Shown one piece after another: positions 17,376 to 32,300 of a stretch of DNA of 64,000 nt; position 1 is the first letter of the stretch; every line of letters begins with the position of its first letter. A program made the position numbers and the translations under genes. The notes beneath the pieces are model-generated. The model searched no databases and had not been told where the DNA came from. It saw only the letters and a list, made by a program, of their open reading frames with translations. The stretch is from an uncultured Flavobacteriaceae bacterium (lineage in GTDB: Bacteria; Bacteroidota; Bacteroidia; Flavobacteriales; Flavobacteriaceae), in contig CALDYU010000005.1 in NCBI GenBank assembly GCA_937944485.1, positions 372,001-436,000 of the forward strand. The letters are read 5' to 3'.

Positions 17376-20300
17376 TTATCTATACAGCGTGAAATTTCCT
17401 ACAAATTCACGATCATCATTTTCCCCTCTAAGTTTAATAACATACCAGTAATCTCCAGTAGGTAATTCAGTCTCATTATAAAGGCCATTCCAGCCGGGGG
17501 TATTTAGACTCATTCGATAAACCTCTCTACCATAACGATCAAATATCACAGTTAGTATCTCAGGGAATCCTTCTTGATTTCTAGGCATCCACACGTCATT
17601 TTGACCATCTCCATCAGGGGTAAAGAAATTGGGTATTTCTATATCAATAAATTCTATAAAAATATTCTCCGTAGCTTCACAACCATTGGCATCTATCACC
17701 CTAACGGTATAAGTATCAGTTCTATTTACTATGTAAGTATTATCTGATCCATTGTTGTCTTCTCCGAAATAGAAGGTATATCCTTCTTTTCCTCCATTTG
17801 CAGTAGCGGATATTTGGTTGATACCACCTTGTTCTAGGCTTAGTGTTAATGGTTCGAAATTTTGAACTTCGAAATCAACCGTTTGAATACAACCGTTTGA
17901 ATGTGCAATAGCAATATAGTGCGAACCTGGAGCCGAATTACGGAAATCAGGATTCAGTTGCATATCTGCAGGGTCGGTTGAATCTAGTGCATAAAGAACA
18001 TCACCAATTACGGAGGCGTCTTCAAGCCTAATATTAATATAATTGCTTGGAGTGTCCCCTGAACATTCATAGACGACTTCGATCGAAGCGCTTAGATTAG
18101 CCCCTCCTTCTACTAGTATTCCCGTATCACTTTCGCAGTTATTTGCATCTCGAACGAAAATAATATAGTTGTCGGCAGATAAATCTGTAAAAGATATACG
18201 ATCTTGAACAAAGTCAGTTTCAGTTGCTAAACGGGTGCTATATGGGGCTGTACCTCCTGTAATATTTAAATCAATTGTACCATCGGCATCTCCAACACAA
18301 ATCTCTGGAGTAGAAGTTGCAGAAACAGAAAGGGCTTCAGGTTGGGTAATAGTATATTGCAATTCAATAAAACATCCGTTTTGATCTTGAGCAATGACTG
18401 TATAATTGCCAGGCGCAAGTTCATCAAAAACATTTTCAGAGGTAAACTGATTTAAATTAGGCGAAATAGCGTATTGATATCCGCCAGCGCCTCCAGTTAA
18501 TTGAATGGTAATACTACCATTCTCATCTCCAAAACAAAGTACATTTTCAACACTATCGGTATGGGTTAAGGCGTCGGGCTCTGTAATAACAACCTGTTGA
18601 GCTGCTACGGTACAGTCTTCACTAAAAACGTTTACAAAATAAGTGCCAGCAGTAAGACCATTAAATTCACCTAAGCTTTGTGGACCAGCTATTCTAGATG
18701 TAGCGCTTAGAGTAACATCTGTATAAAGCTCATACATGTAATTACCTAAACCTCCTTGTGCACTAGCATAAATAGCAGCAGTATTATCACCGTTACAATT
18801 AATAAATGCGGCAGTGGTATCTAGGGTTAATGTTAAAGGCTCAATAACATCTTCGATTATTTCATTACTTTGAACGGCAATACAACCATTTATAGCATCT
18901 CTTACATAGTAACGATATGTTCCTGCACCTAATGGGCCATTAATATTAGCGCCATCAGGTATTACGGCAGTACTACCAGTCATTGCGATCCATGTAATAT
19001 TATCTTCACTATATTCATAGGTGCCACTTCCACCCGTTGCCGAAAGTTCAAGCTCTACCCCCATGGTCGTATCACAAGTTAAGGCTCTGGTACGAATCAA
19101 TAAGGCTTCAACCTCAGCAGGATTTACAATTTGTATAATAGGTGTGTTTTCAGAACAACCAACGTCATCATTTACAGTAACACTATAGTAACCAGCATTT
19201 AAACCTGTAAAAATATTAGAGGTTTGATTCGCAGAGGTTGTTAGTATTGTGCTGCCAGTGCTGTCATATCGGTTAATTTGATACAGGTAATTGGGCGTTA
19301 CATTTCTAGTATTAACAGAAGCGGTAAGGGTTCCTGTTGCACCATTAAAACAAACCAAAGGTGTTGCAACAATTGTTGGCACAAGAGCGTCAGGCGTAAG
19401 TAAGGTAATCGTATCAGATATTGGGCAATTTGACGCATCAGTTATAGTTACATCATAATCACCTCCTGAAAGGCCAGTAAAAATATGCGCTTGCACATTC
19501 GTTTGAGTATACGATTGCGTCGTTGTGGTATTCGTTAGAATTATATCATACGGCGCAGTACCTCCTTCAGGGTCTATCAATATACTACCTTTATCGTCAG
19601 AGCAACCAGGACCGGCTTGTTCGCTGATGGTTGCAGAAACGGGCGCTGAGGGTGCTAAAATAGATATTATGTTAGAATCGTCTTCACAAAGTGGTACGTC
19701 AGTTTCGGTAATTCGAACATAATAAAGACCTCCAGGCAAGTTAGAGAATATCAAAGGTGAACTAGTATTTCCTGTACCTGTTAGACCTGCAATTGGCATG
19801 TCATTGTTGTCGAAAACTTGATAGTTATAGTTGCCTGTATAATTAGTTATAGCAACACTAAAACTTCCATCATCTACGCCATTATTTAGGCATTCTTCAT
19901 CTGTAAGTTTCGTGGCAACTACTTCTATAATATCTGGATCTATAACTTCGTGTGTTGTTTGAACGACACACCCAGTATCAATATTTGTGATGGTTATTGC
20001 ATAATTTCCTATGAGGAGATTAGTAAAGATACCTGTGTTATTGGTTTGATTATAGGTAACGTTTGTACCAGTAGTAGTATATTCTAATGTTGGTGTTCCA
20101 GTTACAGGGCTAACTGTAATACCAACTTGAATTTCTTCAAGAATTGTTGGGCTACAAGTGATGTCTTGAGTAACGGTTACTGTTGGGTCACCAATAGATA
20201 CAAAGGGTAAAATAACAGCTGTTTGGGTTCCAAGACAACCGTTGTCGTCATAAACATTGATAATGTAGGTTCCGCCAGCAAAGTCAGTTTCTGTGTATAC

Positions 20301-23300
20301 CGTATTGTTACCATCTTGCACCACTACATCATCAGCAGTTGTTAAGGTTCCCTGATCGTTTATAAACACGAATCTTACATAGGCGCCTGAACCACCAGTT
20401 ATAGCTGGTTGGTCAACTTCTATGGTTGCGTAATCTGAATTATTGCCTACACTACAACCAAATTCAATGATGTTAACGTTAACATTCGCAATAGGCTCTG
20501 GCTGTTCAATGGCTTGCGTAATATTTGTTGTACAATTGTTTGCACCAGTAGCTCTTATGGTATATGTAATACCAGGAGAAACTGTACCCACAAGATTGTT
20601 AAATATTGCTGTATTTGAAGTGCTTGAAGCGGGCAAAATAGGAGAAGCAATAGAACTTCCATTACCAGAGATAATTTCAAATGTGTATGGCCCCACCCCA
20701 TTGTCTTGAGCACTAATAGTAATAGTGCCGTCATTAGCTCCGCTACAAGTTACATTGGTAAATGAATCTATATTTATAATGGGGAGAATTCTATCCTGTA
20801 AGTTCTGAGTAATGTTTACTGGGCATGCATGGCCTAAAGCTTGATCGGTAATCGTAAATATATAATCACCAACCTGTGTTAGGTTTGTAAAGATACCTGT
20901 TGTGTTTGTTGCTGTTGTTAGTCCATCAGGGAAAGTAACTAAGTAATCAAAGTTGCCAGAACCACCCGTCTGAGTAATAGTGATTTGCCCACCAGAATCA
21001 ACAGTACAATCTATCGTTTTTACCACAGTGGCTAAAGGCACAATGGGTTCGTAAAGAATTTCAGGTAAGGTTGTAAATGTACAAGACCATTGATCGTTAA
21101 TTTCTACGGTGTAGCTTCCGGCATCTAGTCCTGAAAATATAGTAGTATTTTGAGGAGCACCAATAGCTGTACCGTTTTTAATAAGCTGATAGGTATAGTT
21201 GCTGCCTTGACCACCAGCTACGCCAATTACTTCTAGCTCACCGGTAAAATTGGTACAATTAGGCTGGTTGAGCTGTAATGTTGCTGCAATAGGAGTTGGG
21301 TCGGCTAAAACGATACCATTATCTATTTCTTGCTGACACCCTTCTTGATCAATGACCCATGCTTGATACGTCCCAGGAGGAAGCATATCAAATCTTAGGC
21401 TATTTGCATAATCACCTATTGATGTTGGAGCTGTTGTACCAACATAATATTGGTAATCACCCCATCCACCAATAACATCAATAATTTCAATTACCCCATC
21501 GTTACCGGCACAAGTAATATCGGTTATTACCGTATTTGCTGTTATAGCAGCTGACGGCCCTGCAACAATAAAGAAAGCGTTGTTTACACATGAAGGATCT
21601 GAATCTTGACTGACTTCGACTCTATATTCTCCGGCGGCAATATTAAAAGCAGCACTTGGGCCAGGGTTTATTGAAACTCCATTAGCACCAAGAACGATAA
21701 CATCGTCGGCCAGTGTAACGGTCCCTTGAGACTCATAAATTTGCCAAGAGAAACCGCCAGCATATGGATTAATAACATCATTGATAGTAAAGCTCACCGA
21801 ACCATCATCGCCGAAACAGATAACATCTGTAACCGTTGAGCTAATCTCAAAAGTATTTGGATCTTCAATTTCAAAAGTTGTTTGTATAACACAACCAGTA
21901 AGGTGATTCGTAACTGTTACTAAATAGTTTCCAATTCCTAATCCTGTAAATAAATTTGAAGCCTGATTGGGGGCGTTATATACATTATCAGTTCCTGCTA
22001 CAGCATAAGATAGATCGGTCGCTCCTGCAGTAGGGTTAATGGTTAAACCTATAGCAATTGCAGCATCGTTACCTGGAGTACAGGTTAGATCTTGTGTAAC
22101 CGTTACTGTTGGATCAGTGATTTCAACATAAGGTAATATTGTACTAGTAGTAGTGCCAACGCAGCCCTTGTCATCATAGGCATTGATGATATAACTGCCA
22201 CCAAGAGTATTCGTTTCTATATAAAGGGTATTCGTTCCGTTTTGTACAATCACATCATCTGCAGTTGTTGCGGTTCCTTGATCATTAATAAATTCATAGC
22301 GCACATAAGTGCCTGAGCCTCCAATAGTGTTGGCGACACTTATGGTAGCGGAATTTTGATTATTTCCGGTCGTACATCCAAATTCAAGAACAGGATCAAG
22401 AGTTACTGCAATTGCCGCGGGTTCGCCAATAACAACATTTCTATTAAGCACACATCCATTTGTGGCAGTACCTGTTACGGTATAGCTACCCACTGGAACA
22501 TCTTCAAAGGTTTTAGTTGCTGAATTATAAGTTCCTAAAACAGGTGCAATTGTGTAGGTATATGGATTAATTCCGTTTGATGTTTCATTTATAGTAATTG
22601 TTCCATCTGAACCGCCATTACAAGTTACATCATTAGGCGTTGCTGTAAATATAGGATTTACGATAGGTGGAACCGCAATAGGGAAACTTCTATTACATTC
22701 TGGCGCACTCGTATTGTTGTCGTAAACAGTAATTGTGTAATTTTCTGTTGTTGATGTATTGAATACAAAAGGATTGCTGGGCAAGCCTGTTCGTGTTACC
22801 ACAATGCCACTTCCATCGGTAATTTGATAGTCGTAATCACCAGAGCCATTTGTTACATTAATTGTGATTTCCGCATCAGGAGAAACGGTACAATCAAGGA
22901 GTTTGGTTAATGCTACATTGGCCTCTAATATGGGATGAATTGTCACGGTATCAGTATCGGTACAGCCATTACTGTCAATTATTGAAATGTTGTAGTTGCC
23001 AACGGCCATATTATTAAACACACCGCCATTATTTAAATATGTTGTTCCACTATCTATAGAATAAAGTATTTGTGCTGCTGAACTAGTTGCGCTAATGGTT
23101 AAGGTGCTTGGAGAATTACAGTTGTCAACTACCATAGTGTCTATAGTTGGGTTTGGAGTTAAACTAAAGTTCACAGGTCCAAAATCTGCGAAACAACCAT
23201 ATTGATCAGTTACTCTGACGTTATAATTTCCTGCTGGTGAGTTAGCTGGAATTGCAATCGGATTGTCGGAAGTACCCGTTATAGTAACGAATGGAGCTGG

Positions 23301-26300
23301 CCCTGTTACCGTAAACGTAAAGATTCCACCTCCACCAGTAATATTCTCAACAGCTAATCTTCCAGGATTATCGCATGAAATATCATTGAGCTTATTCAAG
23401 CTTGCCGTTATGGGATTCAACTCTTCTATTAGTAAGTTTTCACTAGCGGAAACGCAAGCGTCTATGCCTCCCGAATCTACTTCTGTGACTACAATATAGT
23501 ATTCGCCTGGCGTAAGACCATTGATTGTAATGGAGGATGCAGCGGCAATTGGCGCTGGGTGACCAGCATTGGTTTGAATGAGGACACCTGTATTGACATT
23601 ATAGAATTCCCAACGCATACTTGGGTGAGAAGTTGCATCTGTATCTGTAATGGTATATGTTATTTCAGCATCATTAGCCCCAGAACAAGAAGGCTCGTAA
23701 CTTGATGTAATTTCAAGAGGGTTTGTCGTAATATCGTTTACATTTACGTTACTTTGACGTACACAGCCCGTTGAATCTCGAACATAAAAAACATAAGTTC
23801 TTCCAGGGATAAGACCTGTCCATATATGAGCCCCAGGAACTGCAGCTGTCCAAGTGGCAGTAGCAATATTAAAGGTTGAAGGATCATCGGTATACGTATA
23901 TTCGTAATTGGGAACACCTGCAGTACCTTGTACAGTTACTTGAAGTTCATTGCACCCAACAACAACAGTAGATATACTTATATCGAGGTCATCTAATGGA
24001 AATGGTATAATATATCTAGGTAAATCTGTTCTACATATTTCTACACCCCCTATTACGGTTCTCATAGATGGAAAAACACTAGTTCCTGAAATGTACCCCA
24101 TTAGTCTGTCTGTTGTACCAGGCACAGTATCATCTCCGGTCCAAGTTGCCCCTCCATCTGCGCTAAATTCAATAGTCGTTGTTGCTGGATATGAGGTTGG
24201 ATAGCCCGTAAATTGGAATCCAAAATCTAACGGATCAACACTTCCACAAGCAGCAGGTAGAATAGGCGCAATAGTAGCAGTCAATTCATCAGGGTTATTT
24301 ATCGTTATTGGGGTTTGAGTAACAGTACAAGAATTGGCATCCGTAACATTGATGGTATAGTTGCCCGGATTTAAATTAAAATAGTTGTGTGTAGTTGCAA
24401 TTACACCAGTATTCGTTTCGTTAGAGACTCCTCCATTATCTAAATCAATAATTTGTAAGATATACGGACTCTCTCCAGAAGTTATATTAATTTCAATAGA
24501 GCCAACACCATTGTGGCATTGGGGATCTGTTGGATTAGCGGTATAAGTTATCGGAGTAGCAGGGTTAACCGTAACGGTTTGCATAAATTCACAGTGAGGG
24601 TCGACAGCATTATTGTCCCATACATAAACATCATAATCACCATCGTTTCCTGTAGTCACATTAAAAGTATTGGAGGCGCCAAAATCTGCAGCAGAAACAG
24701 TCGTTCCATTAGCAATGAAAGCATATGCAAAATTACCATCACCGCCCGAAGCCGTTACCGTAATAGTACCTGCGTTACAAGTGCTTATATCTACTACATC
24801 AACTGTAGCAGTTAGGTGCGGATCTAGTACAACAGTTTGTTGTGTGGCTTGACACCCGAACGCGTCACGTACATCAATATCATAGCTTCCATTAGCTAAA
24901 TTATTGAAAGTGTAAGACGTTGCTGTCGCAGGTGTTGGTGTAATCCAAGCTCCAGAATTAATACTGAATTGAAAGCCTCCATTACCAGGCAAAGAGGTTA
25001 CATCAACAATTATTGATCCGTCATTAGCGCCTGAATAACAGGCTGTGGGCGTAACTGTAAATATCGAATTTAATGGTGCTACAATAGTGATTACCGCATC
25101 TATAGCATCGGTACAATTATTAGTATCTCTAGCAACAACTAGATAATCTCCGGCAGGAAGATTACTAAATGTTGTGGCGGTTTGAAATGGAGTAATAACT
25201 GTGCCAATAGCATTTTCTAATTGGTATTCATAAGTTGGCGTACCACCATTAGCGCTAGCTGTAATTGTTGCACCAGTATTATTACAAGTAAATGCTTCTG
25301 TTATGGTAGCCGAGGCAATTAATATAGCTGGTTCCGTTAAGGTTTGATTTAATGTTTGCGTACAACCTGCAATAGGGTTATCTACATCTCGTACCGTTAT
25401 AGTGTATGTCTGGGCGGCTAGACTAGTTATTTGTTCAGTGCTGGTAAAAGGGCCAATAAAAGTTGAACCGTCTAAACTGTATTCGTAGCCTCCTGCACCA
25501 AAATTGTCAGCTGTTATGGTAATTGTTCCTGAATTGTCAGCGTTACAATTTAAGTTTTCATAATTGGTAATCGATGCTTCAAAAGCATGTCCGTCTTCAA
25601 CGACTATGTCAAATGTGTCGGAACCAGCACATTGTTCTGGAGCTTGAAAAGCGAGAATATTATCTAGTACAAGGTCATTACCAGCGGTGGCAACGCCATT
25701 GGTTCGAATAACAATGTCTAAATTAGTTTCTGCACCTGGATTTAAGGTTACGCTGTAGTTTTCCCATACATCAGGATCTGTACTCTTCGGAATATTACCT
25801 GTGGTTAGACTTGCAATTACAGTACCAACACTATTTACTAATTGAATATCTAGATCTGGGTCTGCACCTGTAGAACCAACAAACTTTAAATTAAAAGCAT
25901 CTAAAGAAATTGTAATATCTCTATTAGGAACTACTTCGATATTTCTTTTAGCATACATAATACCATTGACACCTGCTACACCGCCTATATTAACAGCCAA
26001 ATAGCGACCATTAGGATCTCCAGATTGTTCATTCGGTACAAGCCAAGTATAAGGGTTTACAATAGTATTGGCTACAGAATATTCTCCATCTTGAATGTGC
26101 GTGTCCGTTCCGAAACTTGGACAACTACTCGGACTCCCATCTTGAGGTTCAAAACAGAATAAAGGGTCAATTTCAGTAATGCTCGTCGGCGCACCAGTGC
26201 CAAAGCTTTCTAACAATAAAATACTATTTGAAACAGGGGCGGTACTACTATAGTTTACAGTTACTGTATGTGTTCCTACAGGCACTCCGTTAAAAACATT

Positions 26301-29300
26301 AGAATCTGCAGGGGTGTTTAAGGTTCCATTTAAGGAGTATGTATAGTCAAAACCAGAATTATCTGGTGTAATAGTAATATTGCCTTCACCTGTACAATCA
26401 TAGGAAACTGCGTCACTAAAATTAGGAGGCGTAGGCTGAGGCTCAACGGTCACGTTCATATTAAACGTACACATGTTGGCATCGCGTATTACTAAAACAT
26501 GGTTTCCAGCAGGAAGGTTTCCAACCGAGTTTGTACTATAGCTGAGACCATTATTAAAGCTGTATTCATAGGGTAGGGTGCCACCACTTGGGTTAGTAAT
26601 TCGCACTTCTGCACCGAGTGTAGGGTTACATTCAACAAGAGATGTAACAGCAGCAAAAGCTACCAGAGCTGTAGGCTCTGTAAGAACAACATTTTGGGCT
26701 ACTGACTCACAGTTATTAGCGTCACGTACTCTTACCTCGTATGTGCCAGCAGATAAGTTTGGAAAATTAGTTCCAGGAACATAACTAGCACCATTATCAA
26801 TACTATATACATAAGGAGCAGTACCACCAGAATTTACAGTTATGGAAATACTACCATCCGAACCTCCAAAACAACTAACATTTGTTGTCGTAGGAGCAAT
26901 ATCCAAAGGAGCATCTTGAACAACGGTAAGCGCAACAACATCAGTACAATACCCTGGATTGCCATTATTGTCTCGAACATATACATCATAATTACCTGCA
27001 GCATTTACTGAAATCGGATTTGTTATGCTAAAATCTGCATCAACTACAGCGCTGCCACTTGCGACAACAGCATATACATAATTCGTATCTCCTCCTGTTG
27101 TACCTATTGTAATGTCTGTTGAAGTATCGCACGCCGTAATATTTGGAGCGGTAGCGGTTAACTCTAACGGAGCATTAATAGTTACATTTTGAGCAGTACC
27201 TGTACAGCCCAGAGCATCACTAACATTAATAGAATATGTTCCATTTGAGAGACTAGTAAATGTATGGCTTGTGGCTGTAGTTGGTGAAGGACTTACCCAA
27301 GGGCCTCCATTAATACTGAAGGTATAACCACCATTTCCGTTGGTAACATTTACTTGTATTGTCGCATCATTGGCTCCTGAATAGCATGCCGTTGGAATAA
27401 GGTCAAAAGCAATGTTATTGGTAGGACTAATTGTAATAGCGCTATCAATAGGGTCTTCACAAGAGTTATTATCTCGAACACGAACAATATAGTCTCCAGC
27501 TACAAGACCGCTAAAAACAGTATTTGTGCCGTTAGTTGCAAAATCATATGTGCCTATTACAGCACCAGCATTGTCTTCTAATTGATAGGTATAGTTTGGA
27601 GTTCCTCCACTAGCAGCAGCTGTAATAGTGGCGCCGCCGTTAGTACAACTCAATGCGCTTGTTATTGAAGCAGAACCGACCACGGGAGTGGGCTCGGTAA
27701 TATTCACCGATAAATTTCGTGTACAAGTTATTTCATTTGCTTTTCTAATAATAATGGTGTGATTACCAGCTCCATAAATGGCAGCGGTAGTTACTGGAGA
27801 TGTTGTAGAATTTATATAAGTTGTACCTCCATCTACAGAATAATCAAAACCGTTTACAACATCAAAATTTTCGACCTCGAAAGTTATGGTTCCATCTGAT
27901 AATCCGTTGCAACTGGCGTTGGTCGAATTAATACCGTTTGCTTCAAAAACTCTTCCGCCAACAACGGTTACAGGGGTTTCTACAAATAAGGAACAAACTT
28001 CAGGTATTTGAAAAATTTCGATATCATCAAGAGCGAAATCATTACCACCATTTCCAGTGATTTCTGAACGAATTACAAATTCTAATGACGTATTCGCACC
28101 AGGGTTTAAAGAAGCGTTAAATGGCCTCCAATCGTTAACCCCTGTGTTTTTAGGGATGGCACCTGTACGAATAGATTGAACAATAGTACCAGTACCGACT
28201 TCTCGAATCTCAACTGTTAAATCAGGATCTAAGCCACCTGTTCCTTGTCTCAATAAATTCATCACAAACAGGGAAACTTCCAAATCTTGATTCGGAATTA
28301 TATCGTTGATTTGTTTTGAGTATATTATTTGAGTAGGTGTTGGAGTACCTACATTCATTACTAAATATCTACCTTGACCCGCAAGTGTTCCTGAGGTATG
28401 ATCAATGGGGCTCAGCCAACTACCAAATGGCGCCACTATTTGACTAGTTACTGAGTATTCAAAATCATTTATGTTACTATTGGCATCACCAGGAGGATTA
28501 TTAGTTTGATCTTCGTAATTATATCCGTTTGTATTGGGGCTAGGAATGGTTGCACCAGAACCAAAATCTTCACTTAATAAAAGACTTGGAGTTGGTGGTG
28601 TTGCCGATTGATAGTTTGTTCTTACGGTATAGGTGCCTGGAGGCACGTTTACGAATACATTGCTCGTTGGGTCGGGTGCGTTTAGCAAACCATCAAGTTC
28701 ATATGTATAATTGTATGTTGAAATACTGGGTGTTGCAGTTATTGTGCCTGTGCCATCGCAGTTATAATTTACCTCAGGCGTAAGGTCAACTCCTGGAGGA
28801 GGAGGTGTTCCGGCAACTGTAACATCCATTGGAAATTCGCAAGCCGTAGCGTCTCTCACAATTACGGTATAAGTGCCTGGCGCTAGAATAGCTATGGACG
28901 AAGCACCATAGGTACCTCCGCCATCAAAACTGTATTCGTATGGAGCGCTTCCACCAGTAACATTTGTTATTCTAACCTCAGCTCCATTGGGGTCACATGT
29001 TGCATCTCTTGAAACACCAGCAGATGCCGACAAAGGAAACGATTCTGTAATGTCGTGTGTTAAGTCAATAATACAGCCAGAACTATCTTCAACTTGAATA
29101 GGATAAGTACCCGCAGATAAGCCGACAAAAACCGGTGTAGATTGGGTTGTGCCTCCGCCATCAATACTATATGTATATGGGCCAATACCACCTGATGGCA
29201 CAATGGTGATTCCAGCATCTGCACTGCCATTACAACTGACAGGAGCGTCATCAGTAACTGACACAGTCATGGCCCCATTATCGTTTATCGTTACAGGATT

Positions 29301-32300
29301 TGAAAGAGAATGACACCCATTTGCATCGACTACTACAAAAACATAAGTGCCGTTTTCGCCTGGAAAATATTCGTCCACCGAGTCAAAATCAGTATCTCTC
29401 CATCCAAAATTAAATTCATTTTCAACCTGATAAGCACTTCCTGGTATATCGGAAATTGTGCTATAAAAATTGGTGCCGTCTTTACTCCAAATAGCAAATC
29501 CGTAATCGGGATTTGGAAAACCTCCTGAGGCAGACATTGTAATTATTCCTGCCGAGCAACCAATATCTCTAGTTAAGGTCGCGGAGACAATCGGATCAGG
29601 GGTATTAGCTACACTTACATTTTGGGTAAATGTACAGCCGTCATCCGTTGAGGCTTCAATAATATAATTGCCCGCGTTAACATTAAAAGTATGCGTATTG
29701 TTTGTTTGAGCCGTTTCATCATCGATTAGAGTGCCATTTGATTGGCGAAGTACATAGGTATAATTTGGTTCTACATTTAAAATATCAATTTTGATTGTTC
29801 CTTGTGTATTACAACTTGATGGAGTTGTGGCAACATCAACTTGAAAATTACGGTCAAGAATACCAATATCTGGAGTGCTGAAAACACATGCATTTGCAAT
29901 AGGATTTCCACTTCCATCTAGTTGTACTACATCTACTCGATATTGCCCGTTAGTTGTGATAGTAAAATCTGGACCATTATTGGCGCTAAAAGGAACTAAT
30001 ATAGCATTGTTGGTAATGTCTATTAGTTGAAATCCGTAATTGAGCCCTAGGTTTGTGATGTTAATTCTACCTTCTGTGGTGCAAATAATATCTCTTGAAT
30101 TGTATTCAATATTTAAGTTGTTTTGAAATACGTCAAAATAAAAACGATTAAAACAGCCATTTTGATAGGTTACTACTAATCTATATTTGCCGGCGGCATT
30201 TGCCGTATAGGTACTGCCCGTAGCAATTTGATTCCATGTACACCCTGCATTTTTATTTGCGCAATCGTCTGGCGCCAGAGTACAACTGCTCTCATCTAAT
30301 AGTTCCCAAGAAATAGTTTGCGCGTCAGTTATATTTGTTTGCAGAATTTGTGTGTCACCAGCCCCGCATAAAAAGATCTTAGGAAGCACGTCGCCATCAA
30401 TACTACAAGTGGCTATCTCGCCTTCAATGTCATTAGATACGTCGCCATCACTATTTACGGTATTAAAGTAATCGACAATGGGGTTTATAGTATTTGAACC
30501 AAATCGCTCAACTACCAATATTTCTTGAAATCCTTTACATGGATCTGCGATTATTTTGTCAACAATGTATGTTCCCTCTTGCGTTACAAGTTGCGTACTT
30601 GGATCACTATCTGGATCACCGTCGTTTAAAATTGTGTCTGAACCATCTATTACACCGTTATCATTTACATCGCTATACCAAACATAACTATCAAAGCCAT
30701 CACCTGCGTCTAAAATTACATTGTCTCCACATAGCTGAACGGTTCTGGTAAAATCACAGGTGGTCAAATCATCTAATAAGAAGTTAGTTGCACCAGGAGT
30801 AATAAATCCGCAGTCGTCAAAATCAGTTACACTGGGGTCATCTGTAATTTGATTGTTGTTAACAACACCTTCATAGGTTGAATACGCTAAATTTTGAATT
30901 AGATCAGTACAAGCGTCAATGAAATCAAAACAGTTTTCTGCAACGCGAACCCGCATGCGAATTGCTGATACGGGATCTCCTGTTTCAATGAGATTGTCAG
31001 GAATAGTAAAAAGTACTGTTCTAGTAGGAGCGTCATATGTGTAAGTTACTCCTGTTGGTAAGACAAAATTGCTTTCGTCTAAAGTTACATTTATAGGCAG
31101 TACATCTCTAATAGTATAGTTGGTTCCATCGTCGTTGCCAATGTTTTGAAATGAAAGCACATAATCTAAAGTTTGACCTAGGTTAACACCTAAACCGGTA
31201 ATATCATTACCAGCGATATCTTCAACTTTTTTTTCAAGAACGATGTCGGGCTCAATAATTTCAACATTAAAGGAATTGAAAAACGGATAGTATTGATCGC
31301 CATTGGTTTGAAACCTAAAAGTGGCAGCTGTTTCTGCATTTGGTATTACTGAATTAGCAAAATTATTAAGCGTGAATATATCGGTATCATAACCCAAAGT
31401 ATTGGCGCTACTCGGCGTTCTACCAGGCAATAGTGTTGCATTTAAGGTGATATTACTATTAAAAAAGTTGTTTGCGGGGTTAGCACCATTACTCATGGTT
31501 GTAAAACCTGCATTAGAAGCAGCGCGAATTCTCATTTGATCTCCAGAAATTCTAAAGTCTCCTTCTAATGTTGCGGCCCCAATATCTACATTAACTTGAC
31601 CAACGGGTATCGTAGTAAACCCATTATAATTAATGTCTATTTGGTCTGAGCTAGTTACCCTAGCAAAACCATCAAACGTAGTAATTAGTTTCCCTGTTAT
31701 CGTTGGGTTTTCGTAAACAATAACTAAGGTCCACCCCCCAGCAGATCCACCCGGCATATGGCTAGTGCCTGTGTTTAAGTCGTATCCAACACCCTGTGCT
31801 ACAGCAATATTAGCTACCGTATAATCTCCGGCCGGATTCGCTAAGGGAGTAAGTAAGGCGGTAACATCTGCATAGGCAGCGTATGGGGCATTAGCGCTTA
31901 AAGCCGGATTGCTTAAACCATCATATAAAATATCATCAGCTGTAACATCAACATAGGCGCCACCAGGTACTTTTAATTTCACCTGATTAATAGGATGTTG
32001 TCTAGGCGTTCCTACTGGATCGGTTGTATTATCTCTGGGGTAAGTAGCCGACCAATAAAGGCCCGCGTAGCGTATAAGGTTACAGTTGGGGTTTGGAAAA
32101 GAAAAAGTTGTGGTGCTTGAGTTGAACGTAGAGGGGTCCCCATCAACGTCAATATATTGCATGTTTTTGTAGTCATTATAATTGTACCTACCCCCAGTTT
32201 CGTGATTACGATTACTTGCAGGCCAAAAGCTGCCGTTTGTGTTTAAATTATTATACCCATCTATTGGTTCAGTGGTTGCAGAGCCACCATTTCTATTAAC

